The notes: a model not told the origin generated them from the letters alone. 64,000 nt of DNA from an uncultured Pelagimonas sp. (GCA_947499735.1 CANMPP010000003.1:1-64000); one strand, 5' to 3'. Shown: positions 52,258-62,367, numbered from the stretch's first letter. A program made the numbers and translations.

Positions 52258-53602
52258 TTTGATCCGCAGCGAACCGTTCCGCGTGGCGGTGATGGGGTTG
52301 GGTGTCTTTCTGACCTTCTTTGCCTTTGCGTCTTGGGCATTGATTGGATCGGTCGCAACCACGCTGCGCGAAGATCTAGAGGCGCGCATTCAAAACGAGG
52401 CCGAGCTGTTAGGCCGGATTTATCGCCGCGAAGGGCGCGAGGGGTTGATTGATGCAATCCGCGATATGAACGAGGATGGGCCTTCTCCGGAACGGTCTTA
52501 TGGCCTGTTTGATGAACGCAATCTGTCCTTGACGGGGCCGATGGCAGAGCGCCCTAATATCGTGGGGTTTGAAACGCGCGAGATGAGCCAGCTAAGCCGC
52601 GGTTTGGTCGCGGGGCGGTATGTGCTGTTATCCGACCGGGTGGATCAGCTGACACTGGTTGTCGGCGGAAACGGCGATCGGATCGAAGCCGCGAAATGGC
52701 GCCTGACCTATGCATTGGGCGCGTTTGGTTTGTTTCTCACGCTTTCTACGCTGTCTTTGGGGCTTTGGGCGGCGCAACGGGCACAGCGCCGTTTGGATCA
52801 GATGGATGCTGTTTTATACGACGTGTCCAAAGGGCAGCTAGATGCGCGCTTGCCTGTTGGGTCTAAGAACGACCAATTTGATCGCGTAGCGCGTCGCATG
52901 AACAGTAATCTCGCACAGTTAGAGCGATTGGTGGCCAGCGTGAAAACCACGGCCTCGGCCATTGCACATGATCTGAAAACGCCGCTTTCGCATGTGCAGA
53001 TTGCGATGCATGAGGTGGCAGATGCGGTAGATCCCCAAGATTTAGCCATGGTCAAAGTTCAAGCCGCGTTAGAAGAAACGGATCGTCTGAACCATTTGTT
53101 TGAAACTATTCTGCGTCTTTCCCGCATACAAACAACCAAAGACCGCAGCCAATTCGCGGGCGTTTCTTTGCAAGATATCGCCGCAACGGCGGTAGAGTTC
53201 TGCATGCCCGTTGCAGAAGAACAGCGGCAGGTATTGGCGCTGATGGCGTGTCAGGGAACGGATCGCGTCGAAGGAGACCGCGATCTTATTCAACAGGCCA
53301 TCGTCAACTTGGTGCAAAACGCCTGTGTGCATGCAGGGCCTGAGGCCGATATCAAAGTATCGATTGAGGCTGATCGAGATAGTGTGACCCTGTCTGTGTG
53401 CGATACCGGGGCGGGTATTGAAACGGCGCTTTTGGCCAAGATCACCGAACCGTTTGCGCGCGGCACTGCGGATCGCAATACGCCGGGGCATGGGCTGGGA
53501 TTGGCGATGGTTGCTGCGATTGCTGACCTGCATGATGCCGAGCTGATCCTAAGCAATACGGCAGAGGGGTTTGCTGCGGCGCTGAAGTTTAAATTCTTTT
53601 AA
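52244..53602 (+). CDS. Sensor histidine kinase
   Basis: About 452 residues. Membrane helices near residues 12-37 and 158-180 flank a periplasmic sensor of about 120 residues. A HAMP-like segment precedes the phospho-acceptor His in SAIAHDLKTPLSH (about 248). The ATPase domain has NLVQNACVHA, DTGAGI and GHGLGLAM. The start is GTG 52244, overlapping the response-regulator stop by 14 bases. An htrA-like protease follows about 70 bp downstream, suggesting that the system answers envelope stress. Confidence 0.9.
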   Translation: MPLASLIRSEPFRVAVMGLGVFLTFFAFASWALIGSVATTLREDLEARIQNEAELLGRIYRREGREGLIDAIRDMNEDGPSPERSYGLFDERNLSLTGPMAERPNIVGFETREMSQLSRGLVAGRYVLLSDRVDQLTLVVGGNGDRIEAAKWRLTYALGAFGLFLTLSTLSLGLWAAQRAQRRLDQMDAVLYDVSKGQLDARLPVGSKNDQFDRVARRMNSNLAQLERLVASVKTTASAIAHDLKTPLSHVQIAMHEVADAVDPQDLAMVKVQAALEETDRLNHLFETILRLSRIQTTKDRSQFAGVSLQDIAATAVEFCMPVAEEQRQVLALMACQGTDRVEGDRDLIQQAIVNLVQNACVHAGPEADIKVSIEADRDSVTLSVCDTGAGIETALLAKITEPFARGTADRNTPGHGLGLAMVAAIADLHDAELILSNTAEGFAAALKFKFF

Positions 53603-53671
53603 ACTTGGCGCCAAGCTGAGGTGAGGTGACGCCCTTATTTCCTGTTTGTAACGATGAACAGGAGATGTGAC

Positions 53672-54763
53672 GTGAAACACACGAAAACACCAAAGAGCAT
53701 GACACCCCTTTTTCTAGCCGCCGGTCTGACTGCCTTGGGCAGCACAACGGCTTTCGCTGCTGGTAATGGCTATATCGATCTGGTCGAGCAGGTTAGCCCA
53801 GCTGTTGTTTATGTCAAAGTCACGGGCAAGGCAGAGCAGGTAAACGCGGATGGGTCACCGTTTAATGACCCACGTTTTGAAGAGTTCATGAAACGCTTTG
53901 GTCAGCAAATGCCAGAACAACGCCGCACACCCCGCCAGGCCGTTGGATCGGGTTTTATCATCTCTGATGATGGAATGATTGTGACCAACCACCACGTCGT
54001 GGAGGGGGCTGAAACGGTGACGATCAAAATGGCCGATGGTAAAGAACATGATGCCAAGATCATTGGTTCAGATCCACTGACGGATATCGCGCTTTTGGAT
54101 ATTGAAGGCGACGCCTATCCAACCGTTTCATTCGGATCGTCCGATGCGTTGCGCGTCGGGGAAGAGGTGATTGCCGTTGGCAGCCCCTTTGGTTTGGGCG
54201 GGTCTGTGACCGCAGGTATCGTGTCTGCGAAATCCCGAAACATCAATTCCGGCCCGTTTGATGATTTCATTCAGACAGATGCGGCGATCAATCGGGGTAA
54301 TTCAGGTGGTCCCCTTTTTAATCTGGAAGGTGACGTGGTTGGTGTGAACACCGCGATTTATTCCCCAGACGGCGGATCTGTTGGGATCGGGTTTTCCGTT
54401 CCGTCCGATCTTGTGACAGATATCGTTGCGGATTTGCAAGATGACGGCGAGATCGAGCGCAGCTGGCTGGGCGTTCAGATCAAACCGCTGGGTCAAGAAG
54501 TGGCGCATGTCTTGGGTATGAATGCAGATGAAGGGGTCATGGTGGAAGCGGTCGTTGCCGATAGTCCCGCCGAGGCTGCAGGTTTGCAGACAGGCGATGT
54601 GATCCTGCGGTTCGCCGGTCAAGACATTGAAACCTTGCGCGACCTGACCCGCGGTGTGGCTACGATGGCTGCTGGTAGTGAAACGCAAGTGGAACTGTTC
54701 CGCGGTGGTAAAACCCTAACACTGGATGTGACGCTGGCCAAACGTGGTGAGGAAGAGGCGTAA
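53672..54763 (+). CDS. HtrA/Deg-family periplasmic serine protease
   Basis: About 363 residues. A signal peptide (PLFLAAGLTALGSTTAFA) leads to a trypsin-like domain. The catalytic triad is visible: His in VTNHHVV (about 107), Asp in LTDIALL (about 137) and Ser in RGNSGGPL (about 211). One PDZ domain follows (about 270-350, GVMVEAVVADSPAEAAGLQTGD). DegP has two PDZ domains, so this is the shorter DegS/HtrA-like form but without a membrane anchor. Start is GTG 53672 with AGGAG seven bases upstream. Placement after a two-component system fits removal of damaged envelope proteins. Confidence 0.92.
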   Translation: MKHTKTPKSMTPLFLAAGLTALGSTTAFAAGNGYIDLVEQVSPAVVYVKVTGKAEQVNADGSPFNDPRFEEFMKRFGQQMPEQRRTPRQAVGSGFIISDDGMIVTNHHVVEGAETVTIKMADGKEHDAKIIGSDPLTDIALLDIEGDAYPTVSFGSSDALRVGEEVIAVGSPFGLGGSVTAGIVSAKSRNINSGPFDDFIQTDAAINRGNSGGPLFNLEGDVVGVNTAIYSPDGGSVGIGFSVPSDLVTDIVADLQDDGEIERSWLGVQIKPLGQEVAHVLGMNADEGVMVEAVVADSPAEAAGLQTGDVILRFAGQDIETLRDLTRGVATMAAGSETQVELFRGGKTLTLDVTLAKRGEEEA

Positions 54764-54808
54764 AGGTCCCTAATGAGGGCAATTCCAGCCGCCAACTGCC
54801 CTCGCAAC

Positions 54809-54842
54809 CCCGCTCCTGTTTTGACAGGGGCGGGTGTGTTTT
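54809..54842 (+). terminator. Terminator after the HtrA-like gene
   Basis: CCCGCTCCTGT pairs with ACAGGGGCGGG (one T-G pair) around TTTG, followed by TGTGTTTTA. It lies about 45 bp past the stop. Confidence 0.75.
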
Positions 54843-55826
54843 ATGTCCGCTGTCGTATGAAACGCCGTTTTTCTGATTCTCAAACAAGATTTTGAATATT
54901 ATTGCTATATATCAGTATGATAGCGCGGATCCCGGTTGGGATTCATAGCGTTTTGAAAATCCAAGACCTTAAAATTTGGAAAATTTAGATGTCTAAGGCA
55001 CCCATTTCCCGAGCCTAAGTCGATTTTTTGGGCGGGTGTTTTGGGGGAAAATCCCAAAATTTGGATCATTTTTGAGGTGGATTGTGCGACGGAACAATCC
55101 TCTGAATGAGTCATTTGTCCCTAGATACAATTCTATACTAGACCGTCGCGCAGCGTTTCGTAGATGCGACATACAAGAGGCCTACATGGAACACCAAATG
55201 CTGTTTCCATTTCGATCAGGGCACGACCCCAGTTGCTTTGGCGGACTTGTTGTTTCCAGACCCCGCGAACAGATTTGGGCGAACGCGTGTTTAGGTAGGC
55301 GTGTTGAATGGGAATTGATGAAAACCACCGTTTGGCTGGCATGACTGCTATGTTCTAGTTGACGGTTTTCATAGGTTTTTTTACAAAAAATATTGGCAAG
55401 CTTTCTGGATATACATGGATCGGTCCATGACCAAAATTCGATTGCAAAATCTTTGCGAACTTCCTTGAGGTCGCGATTTTTTCGATAAGCTGAGTATAAT
55501 TTTGTACGACAATTTGGCGGTGTTGGTGAAAACGAAGCAGACTATTTTTCAGCGCGGGATCTCGTTCCTGTTGTTTTCTTAGCAAGCAAATTGACGGTCA
55601 CAGTTGGGATAACGGCAGCCTTATTTTTAGAGACTTTTGTATCAATTTTCGCTGTATTAGAGTTTTCGTTTTTTCATGATTGCTCGCAAATCCCAGTTTC
55701 TGACGACGGAATGCCATCGGTTTTTTCGCGTGACTCGCTCAGACTCCGTAGTAACGTTCGGTATTGCCAAATCACGGTTTCGACAGGTATCGGAGCCGAC
55801 GAAAAACGATTAGGGAGACTCGTACA
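54843..55826. other. Long AT-rich gene-free region before the TRAP operon
   Basis: No convincing gene in nearly 1 kb on either strand. A hairpin TTTTGGG-N7-CCCAAAA lies near 55038-55058. The region ends in the leader of the TAXI-protein gene, with AGGGAG before its start. Open frames here look random in composition. Confidence 0.5.
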
Positions 55827-56801
55827 ATGACAGTCCAAACAAAAATCTTGGGGTTGGTCATGGCATCCTCAGTTGGCGTTGCAGGTGTTGCGACGGCGCA
55901 GGACGCAAACTTTATCACAATCGGCACAGGTGGCGTGACCGGTGTGTATTATCCAACAGGTGGCGCGATTTGTCGTCTGGTGAACAAAGGCCGTCGTGAC
56001 CATGGCGTGCGTTGTTCCGTAGAATCCACAGGTGGTTCTGTTTACAACATCAACACAATCCGCGAAGGCGAATTGGAATTCGGTGTTGCACAGTCTGACT
56101 GGCAGTATCATGCATATAACGGCACATCCCGTTTCGAAGAAGCTGGCGCATTCGAAGATCTGCGCGCGGTATTCTCTGTACACCCAGAGCCCTTCACAGT
56201 TGTTGCACGCGCGGATAGTGGCATCACAACTTTCGCAGACCTGAAGGGTAAGCGCGTCAACATTGGTAACCCAGGTTCCGGTCAGCGCGGCACGATGGAA
56301 GTGCTGATGGAAGCAATGGGTTGGACAACTGACGATTTCGCTCTGGCAACAGAAATGAAAGCGGCAGAACAGTCCGCAGCACTCTGCGATAACCAGATTG
56401 ATGCGATGGTTTACACCGTCGGTCACCCATCCGGTTCCATCCAAGAAGCGACAACAGCCTGTGATTCCGTTTTGGTTGAAGTGTCCGGTGACGTTGTTGA
56501 AGGTCTGATCGAAGAAAATTCTTTCTACCGTTCCGCAACCATCCCAGGTGGCATGTATCGTGGCAATGACGAAGACGTAACAACATTCGGTGTTGGCGCG
56601 ACCTTCGTATCTTCTGCGACGGTTTCCGAAGATGTTGTGTACACGCTGGTGTCTTCTGTCTTTGACAACATCGAAGACTTCAAAACACTGCACCCAGCAT
56701 TCGCAGTTCTGACACCAGAAGACATGTCTTCTGCAGGTCTGTCCGCGCCGATCCATGACGGTGCTGCGAAGTACTATCGTGAAAAAGGTCTGATGGAATA
56801 A
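55827..56801 (+). CDS. TAXI-family TRAP transporter substrate-binding protein
   Basis: A 324-residue periplasmic protein. Signal peptide residues 1-24 (VMASSVGVAGVATAQ), then the family opening FITIGTGGVTGVYYPTGGAI (about 29-48), FGVAQSDWQYHAYNG, GKRVNIGNPGSGQRGTMEVLM and IDAMVYTVGHPSG. TAXI proteins bind substrates such as glutamate or dicarboxylates and deliver them to a fused DctQM permease, here the next gene. A strong hairpin separates the two and would give more binding protein than permease. The start has AGGGAG upstream. Confidence 0.93.
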   Translation: MTVQTKILGLVMASSVGVAGVATAQDANFITIGTGGVTGVYYPTGGAICRLVNKGRRDHGVRCSVESTGGSVYNINTIREGELEFGVAQSDWQYHAYNGTSRFEEAGAFEDLRAVFSVHPEPFTVVARADSGITTFADLKGKRVNIGNPGSGQRGTMEVLMEAMGWTTDDFALATEMKAAEQSAALCDNQIDAMVYTVGHPSGSIQEATTACDSVLVEVSGDVVEGLIEENSFYRSATIPGGMYRGNDEDVTTFGVGATFVSSATVSEDVVYTLVSSVFDNIEDFKTLHPAFAVLTPEDMSSAGLSAPIHDGAAKYYREKGLME

Positions 56802-56811
56802 TCGACCTCAT

Positions 56812-56846
56812 GGCCGGGCAAGATACTGCCCGGCCTCTTTGTTTTT
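56812..56846 (+). terminator. Attenuator between TAXI binding-protein and permease genes
   Basis: GGCCGGGCA pairs with TGCCCGGCC around AGATAC, followed by TCTTTGTTTTT. It likely ends most transcripts after the binding-protein gene. Confidence 0.82.
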
Positions 56847-56909
56847 AGGCCGATCCAACGAGGTCAGGCCCAACATATAAACACCAAAATTCTGATAGGG
56901 GGATCCGAT

Positions 56910-59528
56910 ATGACAGATACTGACAATCGGGCGTTGAGCGAAGAAGAGCTCCAGGAACTGGTTGCTGCCAGTGACTCGGGCGCCCGCTCACCAAAAGGAT
57001 GGGTGGGGACAATGATCGCAACAGTCGCCCTGATTTGGTCGACGTTTCAGGTTATCCTTGCCTCTCCAATTTCTAATTATGTGCTCAGCGGTGCGTTGAT
57101 CAACAACTCGCGCTTGATCCATTTGGCTTTTGCAATTTTTCTGGCGGCTATGGCCTATCCGCTGTTCAAATCCAGCCCTCGGGACAAAATCCCATGGTAT
57201 GATTGGTTCTTAGGACTCGGCGGCGCGTTTTTGGCGCTTTATGGCTTTTTCTTCTACGATAAAATCGTAGGCAATGGCGGCCTTGCAGACGCAAGCGACG
57301 CTTATTTCGCTTTGGCTGGCCTGATCTTCCTGTTTATCGCGGCTTACCGAACCTTGGGCCCGGTGATGGTCGTTTTGGCCATGGTGTTCATGTGTTATGT
57401 GTTCTGGGGATCATCCGAAGTCGTTCCTGACCAGATCCGTTGGGCCGGTGCGTCCCTTCGCAAAGCGATGAGCCATATGTGGATCACATCCGAGGGTGTG
57501 TTCGGTATTGCGCTTGGCGTTTCCACGCGTTTCGTGTTCCTGTTCGTTCTCTTCGGCGCATTGCTGGATAAGGCGGGCGCAGGTAACTACTTCATCAAAA
57601 TGGCCTTTGGCGCATTGGGGCACCTAAAAGGTGGACCTGCGAAAGCGGCTGTTGTGGGATCTGCAGCAACCGGTTTGATTTCTGGTTCTTCTATCGCAAA
57701 CGTTGTGACCACAGGTACCTTCACCATTCCATTGATGAAACGTGTTGGTTTTACATCGGAAAAGGCCGGTTCGGTTGAAGTGGCGTCTTCGGTAAATGGT
57801 CAGATCATGCCACCAGTTATGGGCGCGGCTGCGTTCTTGATGGTGGAATATGTCGGCATTTCCTATGTCGAGGTCATCACCCACGCCTTCCTGCCAGCGA
57901 TCATTTCCTACATCGCGCTTGTCTATATCGTGCATTTGGAAGCGTTGAAAAACAACATGCCGACCATCGGTGACAAAGCGGTCAACACATTGCACACCGC
58001 ATTGGGCATGTTTGCGTTTTTCGCGGGCTTTGCATTGCTATGCTACGCGACGAAATATCCGGTGGCTTTGATCGTATCGCTCTTCCCGGCTGGATCTGGT
58101 TGGATCCTCTGTGCATTGCTGTTTGCGATCTATGTTGCACTGATCTATTTGGCCTCGCAGACCGAGGATCTGGAACCCGATGATCCCAACGCGGAAGTGG
58201 TGGAATTGCCGGAGATCGCCAAGATCTACAAATCCGGCCTCTACTATCTGCTGCCGATCGTTGTTCTGGTTTACTTCCTGATGATCGAACGCAAATCACC
58301 GGGCTTGTCTGCTTTCTGGGCCACATTCCTACTGTTTGGCATTTTGATCACACAAAAGGCGTTGAAGGCGTTCTTCCGTGGTGAAGATAATCCGATCTCT
58401 CGCCTTTATGAAGGTGGTGTTGATCTGGTCGAAGGTATGATTGATGGCGCGCGCAACATGATCGGTATCGGTCTGGCGACTGCGACAGCTGGTATCATCG
58501 TAGGCACCGTTTCCTTGACCGGTATTGGTCAGGTTATGGCGGACTTCGTTGAATATCTTTCGGGTGGTAACCTTGCGCTGATGCTGATCTTTGTGGCGAT
58601 CTTGTCCCTGATCCTAGGCATGGGCCTGCCCACGACGGCGAACTATATCGTTGTGTCATCTTTGATGGTCAGCGTTGTGGTCGAGCTGGGCGCGCAATCG
58701 GGTCTGATCGTTCCTTTGATCGCGGTGCACCTGTTTGTGTTCTATTTCGGGATCATGGCCGATGTGACGCCGCCTGTGGGGCTGGCCAGTTTCGCGGCTG
58801 CGGCCGTGTCTGGCGGTGATGCGATCCGCACAGGGTTTACGGCGTTCTTCTACAGCCTGCGGACTGTGGCGCTGCCATTCGTGTTCATCTTCAACACCGA
58901 TCTGTTGTTGATTGATGTGACATTGATGCAGGGTATCATCGTCTTTATCACCGCAACGATCGGTATTTTGGTGTTCACGGCTGGGACCATGGGTTTCTAT
59001 ATTACGCGCTCGCGTATCTATGAAACTGTTGGCCTGTTGATCGTTGCCCTGATGCTGTTCCGTCCGGGTATATTCATGAACCAAATCCAGCCACCTTACG
59101 ATAGTGTCGAACCTGCGGCATTCTCTGAGGCGCTGGCATTGGCAGAACCTGGCAGCACGATCCGTACCGTGATCAGCGGTCCTGACTTTGATACATTCGA
59201 AGTCAAAGAGGTGACTGTGCCTTTGACCGTTCCTGACGCAGAAGGTGGACAGGCGCGCATGGATGCACTGGGTCTGATCATGTATGAAGAAGACGGTGTT
59301 CAGCGTTTGGATGAACCGGGCTTTGGTACGGAACTGGGCGATGCTTTGTCATCTTTCGACTTCTACGGGGATGATCCGGTGGCTTTGGCGTCGGTCAGCG
59401 TGGATGCGAACCAGATGCCAAAAGAACTGATCTTTGTTCCGGCATTGGCCTTGTTGGCATTGATCACCTTTTTGCAGATGCAGCGTGCCGGTGGTGCTGG
59501 CCGTAAAGAAGAGGAGGTCACAGCATGA
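56910..59528 (+). CDS. TRAP transporter fused permease (DctQM type)
   Basis: An 872-residue inner-membrane protein with about 17 hydrophobic segments. The N-terminal part corresponds to the small DctQ subunit. The main part is the DctM permease, with GSSIANVVTTGTFTIPLMKR, ASSVNGQIMPPVMGAAAFLM and GMGLPTTANYIV motifs. A soluble C-terminal stretch (about residues 725-840, acidic) precedes a last helix near residue 850. It drives sodium-dependent uptake with the TAXI protein. It overlaps the following universal stress gene by ATGA. Confidence 0.93.
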   Translation: MTDTDNRALSEEELQELVAASDSGARSPKGWVGTMIATVALIWSTFQVILASPISNYVLSGALINNSRLIHLAFAIFLAAMAYPLFKSSPRDKIPWYDWFLGLGGAFLALYGFFFYDKIVGNGGLADASDAYFALAGLIFLFIAAYRTLGPVMVVLAMVFMCYVFWGSSEVVPDQIRWAGASLRKAMSHMWITSEGVFGIALGVSTRFVFLFVLFGALLDKAGAGNYFIKMAFGALGHLKGGPAKAAVVGSAATGLISGSSIANVVTTGTFTIPLMKRVGFTSEKAGSVEVASSVNGQIMPPVMGAAAFLMVEYVGISYVEVITHAFLPAIISYIALVYIVHLEALKNNMPTIGDKAVNTLHTALGMFAFFAGFALLCYATKYPVALIVSLFPAGSGWILCALLFAIYVALIYLASQTEDLEPDDPNAEVVELPEIAKIYKSGLYYLLPIVVLVYFLMIERKSPGLSAFWATFLLFGILITQKALKAFFRGEDNPISRLYEGGVDLVEGMIDGARNMIGIGLATATAGIIVGTVSLTGIGQVMADFVEYLSGGNLALMLIFVAILSLILGMGLPTTANYIVVSSLMVSVVVELGAQSGLIVPLIAVHLFVFYFGIMADVTPPVGLASFAAAAVSGGDAIRTGFTAFFYSLRTVALPFVFIFNTDLLLIDVTLMQGIIVFITATIGILVFTAGTMGFYITRSRIYETVGLLIVALMLFRPGIFMNQIQPPYDSVEPAAFSEALALAEPGSTIRTVISGPDFDTFEVKEVTVPLTVPDAEGGQARMDALGLIMYEEDGVQRLDEPGFGTELGDALSSFDFYGDDPVALASVSVDANQMPKELIFVPALALLALITFLQMQRAGGAGRKEEEVTA

Positions 59529-59956
59529 CCAAACGTATCCTTTGTGCGGTCGATATCAATGGACCTGACGGTGAAACTGGTATCCTTGAACAGGCAGCGA
59601 AATTGGCCGACCTGACAGGTGCCGATATCGATGTCATCACAGTTGTCCCGGATTTCGGGGCAAGCGTGGTGGGGGCCTATATGCAGGACCACGATGTGGA
59701 AACCGCACAAGACAAGGCGAAGAAAATGCTCAACGACTTTTGTTTGAAGGTCGTTGGCGAAGAGAATAACGCCAAAATCCGTCATCTCGTTGCTGTTGGC
59801 AGCGTCTATGCCGAGGTGCTTAAAGCGGCCAAGCTGGCAGGAACCGATCTGATTGTGATTGGTGCAAACCGTCCTGATCTGAAGGATTTCTTATTGGGTC
59901 CGAACGCGGCGCGGGTGGTGCGCCATTCGGAGTGTTCGGTTTATGTAATCCGCTGA
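59525..59956 (+). CDS. Universal stress protein (UspA family)
   Basis: A 143-residue protein of the UspA family. It begins with the strand KRILCAVDI and ends with the nucleotide-binding pattern LIVIGANRPDLKDFLLGPNAARVVRHSECSVYVI in parts, close to the G-x2-G-x9-G-S/T form. It overlaps the TRAP permease gene. Usp proteins next to TRAP permeases (TeaD-type) are known to bind ATP and modulate the transporter; I infer the same here. Confidence 0.92.
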   Translation: MTKRILCAVDINGPDGETGILEQAAKLADLTGADIDVITVVPDFGASVVGAYMQDHDVETAQDKAKKMLNDFCLKVVGEENNAKIRHLVAVGSVYAEVLKAAKLAGTDLIVIGANRPDLKDFLLGPNAARVVRHSECSVYVIR

Positions 59957-59977
59957 TCGCGTGATGTCTCTCTTCAG

Positions 59978-60016
59978 ATCCCGGGCCTTGAAACACAGGC
60001 CCGGGATTGTTCTTTT
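59978..60016 (+). terminator. Terminator of the TRAP-Usp operon
   Basis: ATCCCGGGCCT pairs perfectly with AGGCCCGGGAT around an eight-base loop, followed by TGTTCTTTT. Confidence 0.9.
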
Positions 60017-60220
60017 GGCGGTTGCGCCCCGAGATTGTTCCAATTTAAACGAGTTTCTTTCGGCTGGCGAACCCGTTGAAAATCAAAAACTTCCTAAGAA
60101 AATGCTGGCTTCGCCTATTGTTTCCATTAACGAAACATTAGTCATGTATTCATTCGACCGTTGATCCCAAAGGCCATTCACCCGTCTAATATAGTCGGGA
60201 TTTAGGCTATGGTGTGGGTA

Positions 60221-61507
60221 ATGGCGACTTTTATTGCATATGGGGGGGATATTCTTGACAACCCCAGTGTGAATTCAAACAGTAGCGCGGGTCAGGACGG
60301 CGCAGGGCAGATCACGGTGTCTGGTGGCACGCAGATCTTTCCAGATGAATATATTATCGAATTTGAAGTCGACACAATTGGTGATGATGGTGAATTCACC
60401 AGTGAGACTGATTTTATCGGCATCACTGTTTATGCCTCGGAAGAGGATTACATCAATGGCAATGTGCTGTATTCCTATGAGCCCCAGAATGACGGGCAAG
60501 TGGCCAATGTTCAAAGCTCGGCTGACGGGATCGGCGATGAATATGTCCGCTTCAATGCCAACGTTCTGGTGTCTGATGATGAAGATGCGCCAACTCTGAC
60601 CAACCTATTGGTTGCACCGGGCTATGACATCGCAAATGCGGATTCCACAACCTTCGATCATCATTCGGATGTCGATTATGATGGCGACGGCGAAATCGAT
60701 GAATCTTCCACAGAAGACGGCAATGGGTGGTTCAATATCAACAACTCTGAAACCGTAGATTCAGATGACGAAGATAACGATGACGACCAAGATGATGATG
60801 ATGAGTGCAACGACTCATCTGAATCGTCCAGCAATTCTGGCGGTCGGGGCGGGGGCCGTGGCGGCGGATCGTCAAATTCGGAAGGCCATGGGCAGAACAA
60901 CACCGTGTGTTTTGCGCAAGGAACGCAAATTCAAACGGAACGCGGATCGGTTCCTGTGGAAGATCTGCGATTTGATGATCGTATTTTGACGGCCGATGCG
61001 GGCTATCAGCCGCTTCTATGGATCGGGCGAACCGATCTGGACCATGCGTCGCTTGTGAACAATGTTCGACTGCGCCCGGTCATGCTGCCGAAGGACAGTT
61101 TTGGCGGGATTGAGGATCTGGTCGTATCGCGGCAACATTTGATTTTGGGCGGCGATGACAGATTGTACCGGGCCAAAGATTTGATTTCCAAACCGGGTCT
61201 CGGTGTGCGTTTGAAAAACGGCGTGAAAGAGATCACGTATTATCATGTGCTGTTGGAACGCCATCATTTGATTCAGGCCAATGGGTTGTGGAGCGAAAGC
61301 TTTTACCCCGGAACCCATGCTCTGCGTGCGCTGACACCTGCAGCACGGGCAGAACTGGCACATATTTTGCCATGGACCAGTGTGCCCAGCTGGTATGACC
61401 CACAATCTCCGCAGGCCAATTACGGCCCAACGGTGCGTCCCGTTGCACGGGCCAAAGATCCGTTTACGCCTTGCCCTCCTGCAAATAAGGCAACGTCAGC
61501 GGCTTAA
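60221..61507 (+). CDS. Hint-domain (hedgehog/intein-like) protein
   Basis: About 428 residues. A variable N-terminal part of beta-rich sequence is followed by an extremely acidic run (DSDDEDNDDDQDDDDE, about 181-196), a Ser/Gly-rich linker, and a Hint domain. The domain begins VCFAQGTQIQTERGSVPVEDL near residue 229 and includes SRQHLIL and LLERHHLIQANG. Such proteins are abundant in roseobacters and are thought to be secreted; function is unknown. The first Cys of the Hint domain is present, but no extein-like C-terminal His-Asn pair is seen, so full splicing is unlikely. The start may also be 60209. Confidence 0.8.
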   Translation: MATFIAYGGDILDNPSVNSNSSAGQDGAGQITVSGGTQIFPDEYIIEFEVDTIGDDGEFTSETDFIGITVYASEEDYINGNVLYSYEPQNDGQVANVQSSADGIGDEYVRFNANVLVSDDEDAPTLTNLLVAPGYDIANADSTTFDHHSDVDYDGDGEIDESSTEDGNGWFNINNSETVDSDDEDNDDDQDDDDECNDSSESSSNSGGRGGGRGGGSSNSEGHGQNNTVCFAQGTQIQTERGSVPVEDLRFDDRILTADAGYQPLLWIGRTDLDHASLVNNVRLRPVMLPKDSFGGIEDLVVSRQHLILGGDDRLYRAKDLISKPGLGVRLKNGVKEITYYHVLLERHHLIQANGLWSESFYPGTHALRALTPAARAELAHILPWTSVPSWYDPQSPQANYGPTVRPVARAKDPFTPCPPANKATSAA

Positions 61508-61515
61508 AGCAGGCT

Positions 61516-62367
61516 TTAGGACAAGAGCACCTTGTGCTCTTTTTGGCCTTTTATTTGGGTTTGCACCAAATAGCTCTGCCCGGCATTTGCATCACTTTCC
61601 CGTCCTTCGGCCGCTGTTGTGATCAGTAATTGGGATAGCCCTGCGCCACCAAAAGCGGGGCAGGTTGATTGTGGCGTTGGAACGTCTATGGCCTGCAAAA
61701 AGGATCCATCAAGCCCATAGCATGCCACGCGACCAGCCCCCCATTGGGCATTCCAAAACCGCCCATCCGCATCGATCACGGCCCCATCGGGGTTCAGATC
61801 TTCACTGGTCATATCAATATACAGTTCGGGCTGTCCGGTGGGCCAACCATCGGCATCTAACGCCACACGCATCACCTTTTGCGTCACCGTATCGGTGAAA
61901 CAGGCGTTTTTGCCATCAGGTGTAAAGCAGATCGCGTTTGGAATTGTGAGCCCATTGAACAACTTGCGTAATGTGCCTTTGTAAAAGCGATAGATTGCAC
62001 CCGCCCCTTGCGTGGCATCGATGGCCATTGTGCTGATCCAAAAGCCGCCTTGTGGATCCGCGCGCCCGTCATTCGACCGTGTTTCTGGTTGATCAGGCTC
62101 TAGCTGGACCAGCAGGCTGCGTTGACCGGTTGCAAGTTCAAAACGCCACAACCCCGTTGCACTGGCCAGAAGCAGAGTGTCCGCATCGATATGCCCAAAG
62201 GCAGAAACATAATCGTCAAACTGCCAAGACACATCGTGCCCGCCCTGACATGTGATCAACCGGCGATCTAGTATGTCGAACCAGAAGAATTCTTCGCGGT
62301 CGGGATGCCAAAATGCGCCTTCCCCCAAACGACAGCGATGGCTGGAGAACACCTGCGCACGGGTCAT
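61516..62367 (-). CDS. SMP-30/gluconolactonase-like protein
   Basis: A 283-residue six-bladed propeller of the SMP-30/regucalcin family. LGEGAFWHPDREEFFWFDI (with the metal-binding Glu), NDGRADPQGGFWISTM, IPNAICFTPDGKNACFTDT and NPDGAVIDADGRFWNAQWG contain the usual Asn and Asp metal ligands. It would hydrolyse sugar lactones. It overlaps the DgoK-like gene by ATGA, so both belong to one sugar-acid pathway unit, likely of galactonate or a similar aldonic acid. Confidence 0.9.
   Translation of the reverse strand: MTRAQVFSSHRCRLGEGAFWHPDREEFFWFDILDRRLITCQGGHDVSWQFDDYVSAFGHIDADTLLLASATGLWRFELATGQRSLLVQLEPDQPETRSNDGRADPQGGFWISTMAIDATQGAGAIYRFYKGTLRKLFNGLTIPNAICFTPDGKNACFTDTVTQKVMRVALDADGWPTGQPELYIDMTSEDLNPDGAVIDADGRFWNAQWGAGRVACYGLDGSFLQAIDVPTPQSTCPAFGGAGLSQLLITTAAEGRESDANAGQSYLVQTQIKGQKEHKVLLS

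Noticed and set aside
55869-56756. A 295-residue open frame antisense to the TAXI binding-protein gene
   Set aside because: Extremely rich in Cys, His and Arg with no recognisable domain; the opposite strand has a clear signal peptide and family motifs.
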